NCBI GenBank assembly: GCA_030062745.1
Contig: CP099841.1
Span: forward strand, 5,583,423 to 5,647,422
Source: Capitulum mitella
Lineage: Eukaryota > Arthropoda > Thecostraca > Pollicipedomorpha > Pollicipedidae
DNA: 64,000 bases
Reading direction: 5' to 3'
Positions within the stretch are counted from its first letter, which is position 1. Each line of letters opens with the position of its first letter. A model generated the notes under the pieces. The model was given only the letters and a program-made list of their open reading frames with translations, did no database searches and was not told where the DNA came from. The position numbers and the translations under genes are program-made. This document shows positions 10,501-21,350 of this stretch, piece by piece.

Positions 10501-12803
10501 GTGTCTGTGCTAACGTCTCGGCAGTGCACCACGCATGCATGTGTCGTATACTCGAAACCCGTCCGTTTTACCCCGGCAGACTCTGCAGACCTCGCTGAGA
10601 CTCCTATATCCGCCGCTGCGTGCGCTGAGACTCTGTCTAGCCGCCTGTGTCCTCCGGTGCTGACGCCGCCGGCGCCGGCAGGTCGGAGCGGTGCTGCGCG
10701 CTGGCCCGCCACCTGATGGCGCTGCCCTCCAACGCCCTGCCGACGGCCGCCACCCAGTGGATGGAGCGCACGCTGGACGACTCGGCCAACCGGTCGGTGG
10801 CCCGCCGGCTTCACGCTGGTCTGAGAGCCGCCAGGCCCGGCGTGACGTGCTTTTGTTTCACTACCGTGTGTGGCGTGAGAGCGGCGTTTGCTGTTTGTAC
10901 TATCTTTGGTGGATAACACCTCACGTGCAGATATGAAGGCCCAAAGCACCGGAAGCAGAAGCAGAAGATGGGTTGCATTAAATGGACAGATGTGCGCGTT
11001 TTCGTTAGCATTATTTTCAGTGTGCAGGTATACCGTAGTATTGTCGGCCGTCGCCGCGTCGTTTCCGACACCGCGTCCCCGCCGGCAGCCGCCTGACGCT
11101 GTCGGAGGCGTTCCTCTCGGCCGACGGCGTGCTGCTGACGCTGCAGAACATCACCGAGGGCCTGGTGGTGTACCCGCGGGTCATCGAGCGCCACATCCAG
11201 CAGGAGCTGCCATTCATGGCCTCTGAGAACGTCATCATGGCCATGGTGAAGGCGGGCGCCGACCGGCAGGTCAGTGACCCCGCTTCCTTCCGGTGCCAGC
11301 GGGCGGAGGATCGATGATGTTGAGGTCGCGGCCACGATCTGTTTTTTTTTTGCGAATGATGGTCATCCGCTGGGTGGTGTGCCATTTGTTGTCATTAGCT
11401 ATGATTGTTTCATTTTTGCTCCCCAGATTTTGATAAAAACTAACCTATTTTTTAACTTGGAGATTGAACGTCAGCGATGCCAAATGATCATAACGTCGTC
11501 TGTTTTTACGTCATGTTGGTGCAGCCGCGTTTCTGAGCCTGGTCTTTCGTTGCCGATCCGCGCTGACCGTTTCCGCCCGCCAACAGGAGTGCCACGAGCA
11601 GCTGCGCGTCCTGTCCCAGGCGGCCGGCGACCGGGTCAAGCAGGAGGGCGCCGACAACGACCTGGTGGAGCGCATCCGCGGCTCGGCCTTCTTCCAGCCC
11701 GTCCACGACCAGCTGGACAGCCTGCTGGACCCGGCCTCGTTCACTGGCCTGGCCGCCAGACAGGTGAGCTCCTCCTGCCCCTGGTCGGCCGGTGGACTAT
11801 GATCACGATGGGAAGGGTGGGGCTGGTCGGCGGTCGACGTCGGCCGCTGGTGGTGCGGTCGGTCGCTGCCGAAGCTGTCGGGTGCCTGACGGGCGGCGAT
11901 GTTTCGGATGAAGTCTCAACGGTTGGACTCATGACGGATGGCTGGTGTGAGAGGGTGTGGCTCGCTGTGATGGGTGACTTGGCTGGTATGACAGTGTGTG
12001 ATCTCATGTCTTTAGATGACCGACTGTTGTGACGAAGCATTGTGTCGCTCACTGTCGTTGGATGACCGAGTGATGGCCTGACACGGTAGTGCATGGACAC
12101 AGGAACTCCTCGTCAGTTTGGGGGCCGAGAAGCATTTTGGGCCAGTCGTTTCCAGTCAGCGCCGTTAGGGTCATTGTCAAATCTCAAAAAGCTGGGGAGG
12201 GGCTTAAGCCCCCTGGCCCCATGATCCTTGCGCCTAAGCGAAAGTGTGTGGTCCTCGACCATTGGATGGTCGAGTGTTAGTCTGACGCCCAGTGTGGTCC
12301 GTTGTTGGATGTTGGAGTGTTAATCTGACGCTGAGTGAATGGCGGAGTGTTAATCGGACGCTCATTGTGTGGTCCGTTGTTGGATGACCGAGTGCTTAGT
12401 CTGACGCTTAGTGTGTCATCCTCTGTCGTTGGATGATGGAATGTTAGTGTGACGCTCATTGTGTGGTCCTCTGTCGTTGAGTGATGGAGTGTTCGTCTGA
12501 CACTCAGTGTGTGGTCCTCTGTCGTTGGATGATGGAGTGTCAGTGTGACGCTCAGTGTGTGGTCGGCGGCCGTCTTCGCATGAGCAGGCGGCTGGCGCAG
12601 GTCCGGCGCGGCAGCGGCGTCCGCCGCCGGCGGCTTGAGTTCGGGGCGGCCGACAGGGGCGGCCGAGCCCGCGCAGTCCTGCCGTCCGGCCGACGTCTGC
12701 CGCCCTCTGCCGACAGGTGGCGCGCTTCCTGGCCGAGGAGGTGGCGCCGGTGGTCGCTCTGTACCGCGGGCAGCTGGACGGTGTGGCTGAGCTCCGGATC
12801 TGA
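7432..12803 (+). CDS. ADSL: Adenylosuccinate lyase, complete ten-exon coding region
   Basis: Coding exons: 7432-7572, 8301-8504, 8757-8881, 9274-9431, 9801-9952, 10182-10288, 10682-10792, 11089-11269, 11587-11763 and 12717-12803. All joins are GT-AG and in frame, giving 480 residues, close to the usual length of animal ADSL. The enzyme removes fumarate from SAICAR in de novo purine synthesis and from adenylosuccinate in AMP formation, acting in the cytosol as a homotetramer. Landmarks: the substrate-binding SSRY-type N-terminus, [11 protein letters not shown] (81-91), GATSC, the TLGFTH general-acid histidine (155), [10 protein letters not shown], the fumarase/aspartase signature [11 protein letters not shown] (284-294) with its catalytic serine, and TLDDSANR. 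All conserved motifs are intact. The ATG at 7432 gives the expected short N-terminus. The frame stays open upstream to the acceptor at 7394, so a longer N-terminus cannot be fully excluded. The lectin gene downstream is convergent. Confidence 0.95.
8301..8504 (+). CDS. ADSL: ADSL coding exon 2
   Basis: Residues 48-115, carrying [11 protein letters not shown] and [11 protein letters not shown], part of the active site. Acceptor TTATATACAG, donor GTGCGT, phase 0 at both ends. Confidence 0.94.
8757..8881 (+). CDS. ADSL: ADSL coding exon 3
   Basis: Residues 116-157, ending in [10 protein letters not shown]; the histidine at 155 is the family's catalytic acid. Acceptor TTTTGCACAG, donor GTGAGT, ending with two bases of the glutamine codon. 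Confidence 0.94.
9274..9431 (+). CDS. ADSL: ADSL coding exon 4
   Basis: Completes the glutamine codon, then [10 protein letters not shown], the basic [14 protein letters not shown] substrate-loop region and FLQLFN. Acceptor CATACGACAG, donor GTCGGT, one base carried over. Confidence 0.94.
9710..9823 (+). repeat. Tandem duplication of the exon 5 splice acceptor and exon start
   Basis: The segment with CCTGTCCGCCGCAG and the first seven codons of exon 5 occurs twice, at about 9710-9745 and 9787-9823, separated by a stretch ending in a second TGTAACACGG. Only the downstream copy continues as ADSL. The upstream copy, if used, reads through the duplication to a TGA at the second acceptor. Confidence 0.85.
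9801..9952 (+). CDS. ADSL: ADSL coding exon 5
   Basis: Encodes [13 protein letters not shown] to [11 protein letters not shown] and [10 protein letters not shown]. Acceptor GTCCGCCGCAG, donor GTGTGG. A near-perfect copy of the acceptor and first codons lies about 75 bases upstream (see the repeat at 9710-9823); using that copy leads to a stop. Confidence 0.94.
10182..10288 (+). CDS. ADSL: ADSL coding exon 6
   Basis: Residues 261-296 including [10 protein letters not shown] and the fumarate lyase signature [12 protein letters not shown], with the catalytic serine on the flexible loop. Acceptor GTTTTTTCAG, donor GTCAGC, two bases carried over. Confidence 0.94.
10682..10792 (+). CDS. ADSL: ADSL coding exon 7
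   Basis: Encodes [12 protein letters not shown] to [11 protein letters not shown] place the donor at 10793 (GTCGGTGG) because only this joins in frame to the [12 protein letters not shown] start of exon 8. Reading on past it gives non-family sequence. Confidence 0.92.
11089..11269 (+). CDS. ADSL: ADSL coding exon 8
   Basis: Encodes [44 protein letters not shown] and [10 protein letters not shown]. Acceptor GCCGGCAG, donor GTCAGT, phase 0 at the end. Confidence 0.94.
11587..11763 (+). CDS. ADSL: ADSL coding exon 9
   Basis: Encodes [28 protein letters not shown] and [13 protein letters not shown], the C-terminal helical domain. Acceptor CGCCAACAG, donor GTGAGC, phase 0 at both ends. Confidence 0.94.
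12244..12570 (+). repeat. Minisatellite of about 50-base units in the last ADSL intron
   Basis: About six to seven degenerate units, each with a GTTGGATGATGGAGTGTTAG-like word followed by TCTGACGCTCAGTGTGTGGTCC. Units near the right end are most alike. It ends about 150 bases before the acceptor of exon 10. The long antisense reading frame across it is an artefact of the repeat. Confidence 0.85.
12717..12803 (+). CDS. ADSL: ADSL coding exon 10 with stop
   Basis: Last 28 residues, [16 protein letters not shown] to the end, then TGA at 12801-12803. Acceptor CTGCCGACAG. This matches the usual C-terminal helix of animal ADSL. Confidence 0.92.
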   Translation: MARFLAEEVAPVVALYRGQLDGVAELRI

Positions 12804-14099
12804 GCTGCGCCCGCCGCTGGAGACAGTACGGGCTTCGTGGAGGTCGCGCGACCCCGCTGGGCGGACGGGAAGGGTTGCCCAAGGGCAGAGGCTTGCTTTT
12901 TTGATGTGTATCGCAGTGGGTGCTTTCGCCGTATTTAGCTTTCGTAGCGCTTATTCGGTTGCCCTGGTCGTATGTTGCTGAAGACGAACCGTGGCGTTGG
13001 CCATCCTTGCCATTAGGACGTGCAATATGTTTTTGGATACTCAGAAGATATAAAATATAACATAAGCAAATATGCCAAAAGCATCAAAAGACATGTAACT
13101 GAATAGCGTCTTCCAGACCAATATAGTTTTGTACGTATTGGGATGAGCGAGTTACGCAGTATCATTATGAATGGCACTGGAAAAAAAATAGAAGGAGCTT
13201 GAAGTGCGTGTTTTGCTACGTAATGAGACATTGAAACAGTTTATGATGAAAGCTTCTGTTGAAATATATCACACAGAACGCATCCTTTTCGATCGAGTAA
13301 CAGTTATCCGGTGGACGCCAGCTTTTTTGCATGCACATTGCCATTCGGTTTATTCTTAGTCATCACGCGCAAAAGAGGGTCGTTCCCGTTCATGTCGCCG
13401 GACCTTAGACCATGTCTGATATGAGCGCAGCGCCGCGAACCGTCACCACCGGCTCATCTTAAGCGGCATTCGCTGCCGATGCTCGTTTACACGGCCACGG
13501 AGGGCGGACCTGTGGGAAGACGCGCTCACAACACGATCTCACACGCTTTTCGAGCTCACGCCCTCGCCCCAGCACTCGCGCCCTGTGAGTACTCGCCGCC
13601 TGGCACGGTTCCGCGACGACCTCCGCCGTCAGTCCGGCTCTGCTCAGTCCAGAGGCAAGAGGGCCTCGGGCGGAACTGGCAATAGTCACTCTTCAGGCCA
13701 TACTGGCACTCTTCGGGCGGCTATCTTCCGGCCTGGATGATGTCGCCACATCACTGCCGACGTCACACGCAGGAAAGGTGCGCCTTTCCTGCTTGTCATG
13801 TTCAGGAGGTCCCAGTTGGATGACTGCAGCCGTAGCATATCCGAGATACTTCTGGCGCTGACAGCGTTCGCAGCGGGCGGCCACTGTGTTCTGGAGAATA
13901 AATCTGCCCGGTATCGGGGGCACTGGGTTCAGGCTGCTGCAGTCTTCTTGACTTCCACCAGGCCATGCTCACCAGAATATGGCCAAGTTGATCTATATCC
14001 GGGGTCAGGGCTATCAGGGTGTGGTTTTGTCGACCTCCGCGGTAACGTCAGCCAGCACGTGACGCCGACTGACGTCCACGAACACGCCCGCAGGTGGGG
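12804..14099. other. Convergent spacer: 3' regions of ADSL (+) and lectin (-)
   Basis: No coding exon seen. Both flanking genes end here, so it should contain two 3' UTRs. On the minus strand AATAAA occurs at 13354-13349, about 745 bases after the lectin stop. On the plus strand AATAAA occurs at 13897-13902, over 1 kb after the ADSL stop. Neither is certain. Confidence 0.45.
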
Positions 14100-14275
14100 C
14101 TACCGCCACCAGGGGGTGGCCTGGTTGGCGCGATACTCGCAGATGAAGTTCATCTCGAAGTCGCAGTGCAGGTCGGCCCACTGGTAACCGAGCATGCCGC
14201 CCACGATGTACATGCAGTGCTGGTCGCCGCCGGTCGGCTGTGACGGCCCCCAGTCGGCGTACCTCACCTGCTGAC
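14100..14275 (-). CDS. C-type lectin exon 4 with stop
   Basis: Encodes QQVRYADWGPSQPTGGDQHC, WADLHCDFEMNFICEY and a short tail ending at TAG (14102-14100). Acceptor CATACCCCGCAG. It carries the third and fourth core cysteines and the altered calcium-site residues. Confidence 0.9.
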
Positions 14276-17200
14276 CTGCGGGGTATGGGGTCAGGGTCAC
14301 AACCTGGCATAGCGGGCAGTGATACGGCGATAAAAGTTAGTCTGCCGCCTCTCTCGTTTGCTGCTTTCTGTGGGCAACGTAGGTAGATGAAAGGAAACCA
14401 TCGACGAGGTCGGCACAGCGTTTAGGTGGCTGTAGCTATCCAGGAAGGCACGTGAGATAAAATGATACGATTTGGCACGCAGGCGTATCGGGCTAAAACA
14501 AGCTGAAAATGTTGGCTGCTCTGTCCGAAACAGAAAATCCCCAAAGCTGCTGCTTCCATTAAATACGTCAGAGCGCGGTTGGGTCGCCTACCATGAAGTC
14601 TGCGTGTTCACCACGTGATCCAGGTGACAGTCTGGCCGTGTGATGCATGCCGCTGGCCAAGCGAGGCTGCTGTGTATCAGATGGGCGTGGCGCCGGACGA
14701 TATCAACCGTCCACAAACAGCTTTGTGGCACGGAACGGAACGCTCGTGTGATGGAAACACTGTCACAATGACTTGCTCACCAGCCCAGCTTCACTCTGCG
14801 GGCGACTGACAAACGATCGTCGGTGATGCCGTTGGTTTAATCGGTGCGGCCCCGAGTTTCCGCAACGTCAGGTCGACCGCGTCAGACAGAATACGTCAGG
14901 TGCCGCCGGCGGACCGAGCCGACGCCGTCTTCTTTTCCGCGCCTTCAGAAGACGTTTTGGTGGATCCGGTCCAATTGGCTGCCTTCTTCGTTACACCGCA
15001 GAGCGCGGGCGTCGGTCGTGCGCGAGCTCACCTGTGGGGAACCAGGCCCAGACGCCGTGGTGGCCGTTGTCGGAGCCCCCTATCCAGGCCCCGATCTTGT
15101 GGTCACCTGCCGGTCAAGACCAACCGCTACCGATCCTGGACAGAGTGAACCGGCACCACGCCGACGACAGAACTGGAATAATTCGCGAAACCAGCAGGCA
15201 CCGGACTCAACCACGAACTTAACGAAATAAAACGCATCAGAACAGGGTCTCTTGCGTGTTCCGAGAGCACCGTCCTGAATGATGAGACCACGGCGTCGTA
15301 CCGTGATGAATAGTTGCAGTAGCAATCCATCGCACAGCTGGGGTTTGAACTATTCGGTAACCAGCACCAGCGCGCCATCTGGCGTGTGACGATGCTCTGG
15401 ACGCCTGGCGGTGGTCTGACGCTCCGTTAACCATCTCAATGTATGCGCACTTTTCAAGTCATCGTTCCGACCCCATTCCTAAGCCTTCGCTGTGATGCTT
15501 TCTAATTACGATGTAGGCCGCTGATCTGTGAAATGTTTTTTGCTGAATGAAGGTATTTGGTGCTTTCCCATGAAAAATCAAGCGTTTAAGTGTCGTGAAT
15601 GAGCATTAAAAACCACATTCATTTCCCTCAGACTGTTATATTATTAGGCATCATTCGGGAAAACGTTTGGGAATCCGAACGGATGCAGGGTGAAGGTCGA
15701 CCGTTGCTGAAGATTTCTGATTTCGTCGGGGGAAGGAGAGCATGACTAGCATTTCAGACCAATTTTCCGTACCATTCCATTTCTGTTGTTATTGCCGTAG
15801 GGCTAATGTTGCAATCCTTTAAAAATAGGGGCCTAGTCCCTTCCATCCCCTCCACGACCTCCGGCCGTGATGCGTATATTGCTCTCGTGCTGCCGGTGAC
15901 GGCGTCTCACCGTTGTAGAGCAGCCAGCGTTTGATGGCCCAGTTTTCGACCGAGTCCTCGACGCAGGCCAGGCTGACGTCCTCGCCCATGCTGTGACAGT
16001 ACTCGGCCGCCCTGAACCAGCTGGCCAGGAACGAGCCGTAGTAGTAACAGCGGCCGCGCACCTCCGAGAACAGCGGCGGGCAGAGCGCGGCCCGCTCCAC
16101 ACCTGCCGGGCACGCGGCGGTCACAGCGCGGTCCACGGTCACCAAGCGGTCACACAGCGGTCATACGGGGGTCACACAACGGTCGCCCGGCGGCCATACG
16201 GCAGTCATACGGTCGTCACACAGCGGTCATACGGAGGCCACATGGTGGTCACATGGCGGTCATATAGAGGTCATACGTGGTGGTCGCTTTGTGGTCATAC
16301 GGCGGCTACACAGCGGTCGTACGGAGGCCACCCGACGGGCGGTCACACGGTGGTCACACAGCGTTTTCACGATGGAAATACAAAGACCGTTGACTTCCGG
16401 AGAAATGAACGTACGGCCAGGCAGCCACCAGACTCTCCGCCGTACTCCTGCATGACGCCCCAGGGGGCTGATCCGAAGACCAGGGACCAGGTCGCGGACG
16501 ACATCTCACGCCGGGTGGTAAACCGGGTCACAGCCGTCGGCAGTGCGCCCGGTCCAGCACGAGCAGCGGGCCGGGTCGCCGGGCCGGACAATGGATGGGA
16601 CAGGTCTCATTACAGCCCGTCACTAATGGCTCCGGCGGATGCTGGTACCATTAGATGCCGGCCGGGCAATAGTTCAGACCATTCTCCGACAGCGACGGAA
16701 ATGAAACAAAACGCTACAGGACTTGATGTTCCGAAGATGTAGTTCGGACGCGTGCACTGATGTCTTACATGCCCACAGTTCATCACGGTGTGTGGTGAGG
16801 AAGGCAGTGTTCTCCCCGTCTAAGTCGCAACGTGCTGTGTGTGAGATGCATAATATGCCGCTTTCTTTACGCGTTGTTATTTGTGCCAGCAGTGCAATGA
16901 AGAAATAACGGCGTGCGGTTCATCTTAGTGAGCAAGGCTTCTTTCCTGTTTTCTGTTCTCTCCAGGTCACCGGTATTTTCATTAATATAATGGCAACTTA
17001 TGCCCAGACAAACAAAAGAAATGATGAGTTGGTTCGTAGTAAGGCAGTACAAAATATTTTCGCTCCCAGTCACGAATTCTTTGTCAGTGTGTTTTCCTGC
17101 CTTGCTTTCCATCCTTGCTATTCCCAGGCAACTGCTTTCAAAACAATAAATACGAATATGCACAGACGACAGCACGAAAAATACGGACAATCCTCATTTA

Positions 17201-20200
17201 CCTTGCCGTTTCTCAGGCGTGAAACCAGCACTAAGCATTCCATGTAAGACAGCTATGAAGGCATCCTCTACAGGCAGCGGGGTTTACGTTACAGTAGTGG
17301 GGACCATCGCACTCTCAAAATCGGTAGAAAAGAACACCAACGCCGAAGGCAGTTAGTGAGTGAATGCGTATCTAATTGTGAGACTGCATGCCGGTAGCCG
17401 AAGCATGACAGAGAGTCTACAGGATGTTTCCTCGAGAGATCGGCAGCCGCGCCCAAACCGCAACAGTCATGCCAGCATGTCCAGGCGAGGTCGATGTCCT
17501 CCTTGAGAATATTTCTTCACGGAAATCTCTCATCGTTGCCAGAGGGAAACAAAATCCAGGACGACGTTGTACTCGGTCTGCCGCCGGTGCCGGAAGTTCT
17601 TCAGGCTCATTTTACGCCGCATTCTTACTGCTCGTTACAAAAAAATGACGTACTTTGTTCCGTCACTTATCACATTCCGACGCATGAATGTTTCTCATAA
17701 AACATCCGAATGTAGCTCGTAGCAGGTCATCCTTCCAATACGCGTTGTTGTCACTCAACGCCTACCTAATCGTACAGGGCACGGGAGTAGGTATAGCAGT
17801 CGGGAAAACAACATTTATTGCAACTGCCAGAAAATTAATAAGAACACGATCTTTCGAAGGTACGGCATTACTTTACACATTACTTTACTTTATACATACA
17901 TTACTTTAAGCATTACTTCATGACATGAGCATGAAGTCCGTGTGTTAGACCGTAAAAGACGTCCGCTCGTGTCATCGTCCTGGCGGCAGCGGCCTGGTAT
18001 GCTTCTCCTACGGCTAGAGAAACGCCATTGTCGAGTTAACGCTGCCGATAACAAGCTCCGTAAGTATCGATATCAAAAACGCCCCAGAAACCGATACGTC
18101 CGGTGCGCACTTTCGACGGAGTCGGCGCACTTTCCACCACCGCAAAAATCGACGCTGTTTTCGCCGGTGAGCGCGATTCCCACCGGTCGGCGGCGGAGCG
18201 GCACCAGCACAGTCAATGTTAACTAGCGTCTTTCCCACCGTTTCGCGGCCACCGCGGCCAATATTGACCCGCGGACACGCCGGGCGGCCAGCTGGGACGG
18301 CGCCGGCTTTCGCCGAAACACCTGGAGCGCGTGCGAACGCTTCCCGCGCTTCCGGAACACGCGCCGGCGGAAACTGAAGACGGTGCCGTCCCTGATCGGC
18401 GGCAAAAAACGCTGATTGTCGGCGTCTCTGATTGTTCAATCGCCCATCCGATGGAGGCGTTCAGAAACGGGGCCACTCGTCCGGCAGCGGCGAAGTGGAG
18501 GATCCGAGCTGTAATGTCTTGCTGTCAGAGTGATGGTAGAGGTTCGGTAACGGGCTGAGATCACCGAGGACATACGCATAGGTTCTAAGTGAGTACCCCG
18601 ATGCTTGAAGACCGAAATCGCCCGCGATGTAATGTTCAGACATCCAAAAAACTATCCGTAGCAATATAAGCTGAATCACTTGTTTTCGCTGCGGACACGA
18701 AATCACATCGAAAGCGTTTCTCGATCAAAGCATTTCCTACAGGAGAAGGCCTATGATGCTGTTCTTTTGACTGAAAGTATTGGATACAGAGGTACGAAAA
18801 CTGATGCAGGTAAATGACCCTCGCTGAAACAACGTATCAAACTCCGATTTGCATATGTTTTTGATATAACAAAGAACACGTACGCTGTCACGCACAAAGT
18901 GACTCGCCGCGCTGAAAGTGACATTAATTCGCTCAACATTTGAGGGGATCACTTGACTTCTCAGCTTCCTTAGAAACACTACGGCGCACAGTTTTTTCTC
19001 ACAACGATCTTTACCTGAAACCACTGCAGCAGTCACGCGTGGTATCGCACCATTTGCCAAAATCTTGATAAGTATACGACAGGCAGAATGAGACTGGCGA
19101 AATAATTCCAGCTATGAACAAAGCAATGTCAACAAATGCTACGCAGAACAAAGGCCTCTGGGTGGGTCTGCCGCTGTCTGAAAAGCCTGGGTATCATGTA
19201 TACTGCATGGTTTATGCGTCCGACTTCTCTGTTCAAGAAAAAGCAATTTGAACCAAAATTTCATTAAAAAACAAACGGCGAACAAAGAAAAGGACGATAG
19301 TAAATGGATTTTCAATTAAATATCTTGTTATGTTTAATGATACATCGACCTCTGATGTAATCGCGTGAATTTACTATTCCCTTTGCAACCAAGCGTTTCA
19401 ACACAGAGCGTAAACGATGCCATCAAAAAGAAAAACGCACAGCGTTCCTCGTGTCTTTCAGATGTTGTCCAGGTCGCGGATTGCTATGCGTGCCACATTC
19501 TCCATTCTCATGAGATCTGTCCAGTCTTACGAGCAGTGATTTCTGTTTCTTTCGTTTAAACAGGAATAAACAGGACAAAATGACTGGAGACCAGAATCTC
19601 AAAAGGAGGGGCCGCATACGACTCATGTGGTCGTAAGAATACCTATATCAGACGCAGAAATACTGAGACGAAAAAATATGGCTTCCAGGCAGCTCAGTTT
19701 TGACGGATACCAGCTTGTGGCAAAGTTGACATGAAACCTAATGCCACGTTTTTTTTTTTAGTTGTGACGTGAATTTTGATATTTGCTGGGATCTTATACC
19801 AGAAAGAGCTGAAATACTCTGTTAGCTTCATTGGCTTCGGAAGTAGCTTCAGAGACGTTTTCACCAGAGACATCTGCGTCATTTAAGGCCCAAGTCTGAG
19901 CTGTAGCGCTATGTCAAGTCCATATTTGAATTTTCGGGGTTAAGTGCAACTTACACTCAAAATAACCTGCGTTTCAAAGAGATCGTCACAAGAAACAAAA
20001 AAGATCAAATTTTGAAGGGAGCCAAAAAAGTGATGCTTAATTATCGCGTTTAACTTGATAACCACATCACTCCAGACGAATTTAAATAATGGTCTTTCAT
20101 TTCATCGGAAATTTTGAAGACAAGCATGATTCTGAAGGGCTTAAAATGTCAAGGCGGTTTTCAGGACCAATGCCGAGTATGTTGCCATGTCTCCTCCGGA

Positions 20201-20506
20201 AATTCTACTATAAAGCTGAGGTCCCCTACCATACACACGAACCTGGCTACACCCCTACACATGCACATCAAAAGATCAAATGAATTCAAACGCCATAATC
20301 TGGTTTTCTCCAACAATACTTCGTACACCTAGGCATTTAAGAGACAGTCGCAGTTCGTTCAAGTACAAACGAAACCGTCGACAGGACTCGGCCAGTGAGA
20401 ACTTACTGTTGTGCGGGAGCAGATTGAGCAGACGGTGCAGCATGAAGTTGGCCTGCACCCTCAGCGCCAGCAGGCTCAGCAGCGTGGCCAGAGCGGGCGG
20501 CTTCAT
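14100..20506 (-). CDS. Secreted single-domain C-type lectin, complete four-exon coding region
   Basis: Minus-strand exons: 20506-20407, 16102-15911, 15106-15032 and 14275-14100. The three joins are all phase 1 and close in frame, giving 180 residues. A signal peptide (MKPPALATLLSLLALRVQA, cleavage near residue 19) is followed by a linker and one C-type lectin domain from about residue 41. Landmarks are CPPLFSEVRGRCYYY (the extra N-terminal cysteine pair of long-form domains), the WIGGSD strand, WFPTG, DWGPSQPTGGDQHC and WADLHCDFEMNFICEY, with the four canonical cysteines present. The usual calcium and sugar-binding EPN or QPD tripeptide is replaced by QPT and the WND motif by WAD, so classical mannose or galactose binding is doubtful. 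Such lectins act extracellularly in immunity or recognition; the ligand is unknown. Joining exon 1 across a 4.3-kb intron rests on phase agreement and the signal peptide. Confidence 0.85.
15032..15106 (-). CDS. C-type lectin exon 3: WIGGSD strand
   Basis: A 75-base phase 1-1 exon encoding DHKIGAWIGGSDNG to WAWFPTG, the family's hydrophobic core strands. Acceptor TTGACCGGCAG, donor GTGAGC. Confidence 0.88.
15911..16102 (-). CDS. C-type lectin exon 2: first half of the domain
   Basis: Encodes VERAALCPPLFSEVRGRC to KRWLLYN, the start of the lectin fold with the first cysteines and first two helices. Acceptor TGCCCGGCAG, donor GTGAGA. Its acceptor is preceded directly by a minisatellite. Confidence 0.88.
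16116..16372. repeat. Minisatellite of about 12-base GGTCATACGGCG units beside lectin exon 2
   Basis: Some twenty degenerate units of GGTCAYACRGCG type, nearly back to back, start about 14 bases upstream (in gene direction) of the acceptor of lectin exon 2. The pyrimidine tract of that acceptor overlaps or abuts the array. Confidence 0.85.
20407..20506 (-). CDS. C-type lectin exon 1: signal peptide
   Basis: ATG at 20506, residues 1-33, with a typical hydrophobic core and an Ala-Asn cleavage site, then FMLHRLLNLLPHN. The donor is GTAAGT with one base carried over, matching the phase of the next exon. Confidence 0.75.
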
Positions 20507-21350
20507 CCTGCCGGGCGGCGGCTGCGTCTGTCTGGACGTGGCTCAGGAGGCGTCGTCGCCGGGTCGCATATCCCGGCGGCTCGTCCGACCGACTTCGACG
20601 CAGGTCAGCGGAGAGGGGCAGTCCTGACCCGGCCACGGATTGCCGAGGTCTTCACGGCAGCGGCGGTCAGCGAGCGGTCACTGTCCGGACCCACGGCGCC
20701 CTCCGCGGGCGCCGCGCCGCTGCTTTGCTCCGACCGAGCTGGACCGGAGCCGGCGCCGGCTGGCCGAACGCGAACACTGTCTCCAGACCCCAGACTCCAG
20801 ACTCCAGACTCCAGACCGGTCTCCCGAGAGCGTCGGACGGCCGCCCGCGCCGCCCAGTCACGACTGACCCGTGATGACCGAGACCGGCGGACGCTGACCC
20901 AAGCTGACCCAGTCCAGCAGACACTGACTCACGCCAACCCAGACCTCCAGACCGTGACGCAGTTCAGCAGACACCGACCTGCACCGGCGGACAGCGGCCC
21001 AGCCCGGCAGACTGCGACCCAGACCTGCAGACCTGACCCAGACCCGTAGACGGTGGCGCAGTCCAGCAGACGGCGATCCAGTCCAGTCTCTGACAGACTG
21101 CGACCCGGTCCAGTGGAAGGCGACCCGGCCCGGCGGACGGTGACCTGCCGAGTCGGCGGCGTGGCGCGCAGTGCGCGGCCGGCGGAGGTGTCGCGCTCCC
21201 GGCGGTCGCGCGGCCGCCGGCGGCAGCTGTCCGACGGGCCGCCGCCGGAACCGGGCCACCGCCGCCCTCTGCCGCCGCGCACACTGACACACATCAGACG
21301 CCGCCGCCGCCGCCGCCGCCGCCACGCCGTCACGCTGACCGCTAGGTAAA
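20507..21350 (-). promoter_or_regulatory. GC-rich upstream region and presumed 5' UTR/promoter of the lectin gene
   Basis: This strongly GC-rich block lies directly upstream of the lectin ATG. It contains a CCAGACT heptamer array (about 20784-20816), a degenerate array of about 20-base CCCAGACCTGCAGACxxTGAC-like units (about 20880-21150) and a GCC triplet run (21298-21324). No TATA box was recognised. The promoter role is inferred from position and composition. Long reading frames here are repeat artefacts. Confidence 0.45.
21298..21324. repeat. GCC trinucleotide run
   Basis: Eight to nine uninterrupted GCC/CGC triplets inside the GC-rich region upstream of the lectin gene. Confidence 0.9.

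Noticed and set aside
12277..12882. 201-codon minus-strand reading frame
   Set aside because: Runs through the ADSL intron minisatellite and exon 10; its repetitive protein is a product of the tandem units.
13897..13902. AATAAA as the ADSL polyadenylation signal
   Set aside because: More than 1 kb beyond the stop with no supporting downstream element; not strong enough to annotate.
20411..21049. 212-codon plus-strand reading frame
   Set aside because: Composed of degenerate tandem repeats upstream of the lectin gene and overlaps lectin exon 1 on the other strand.
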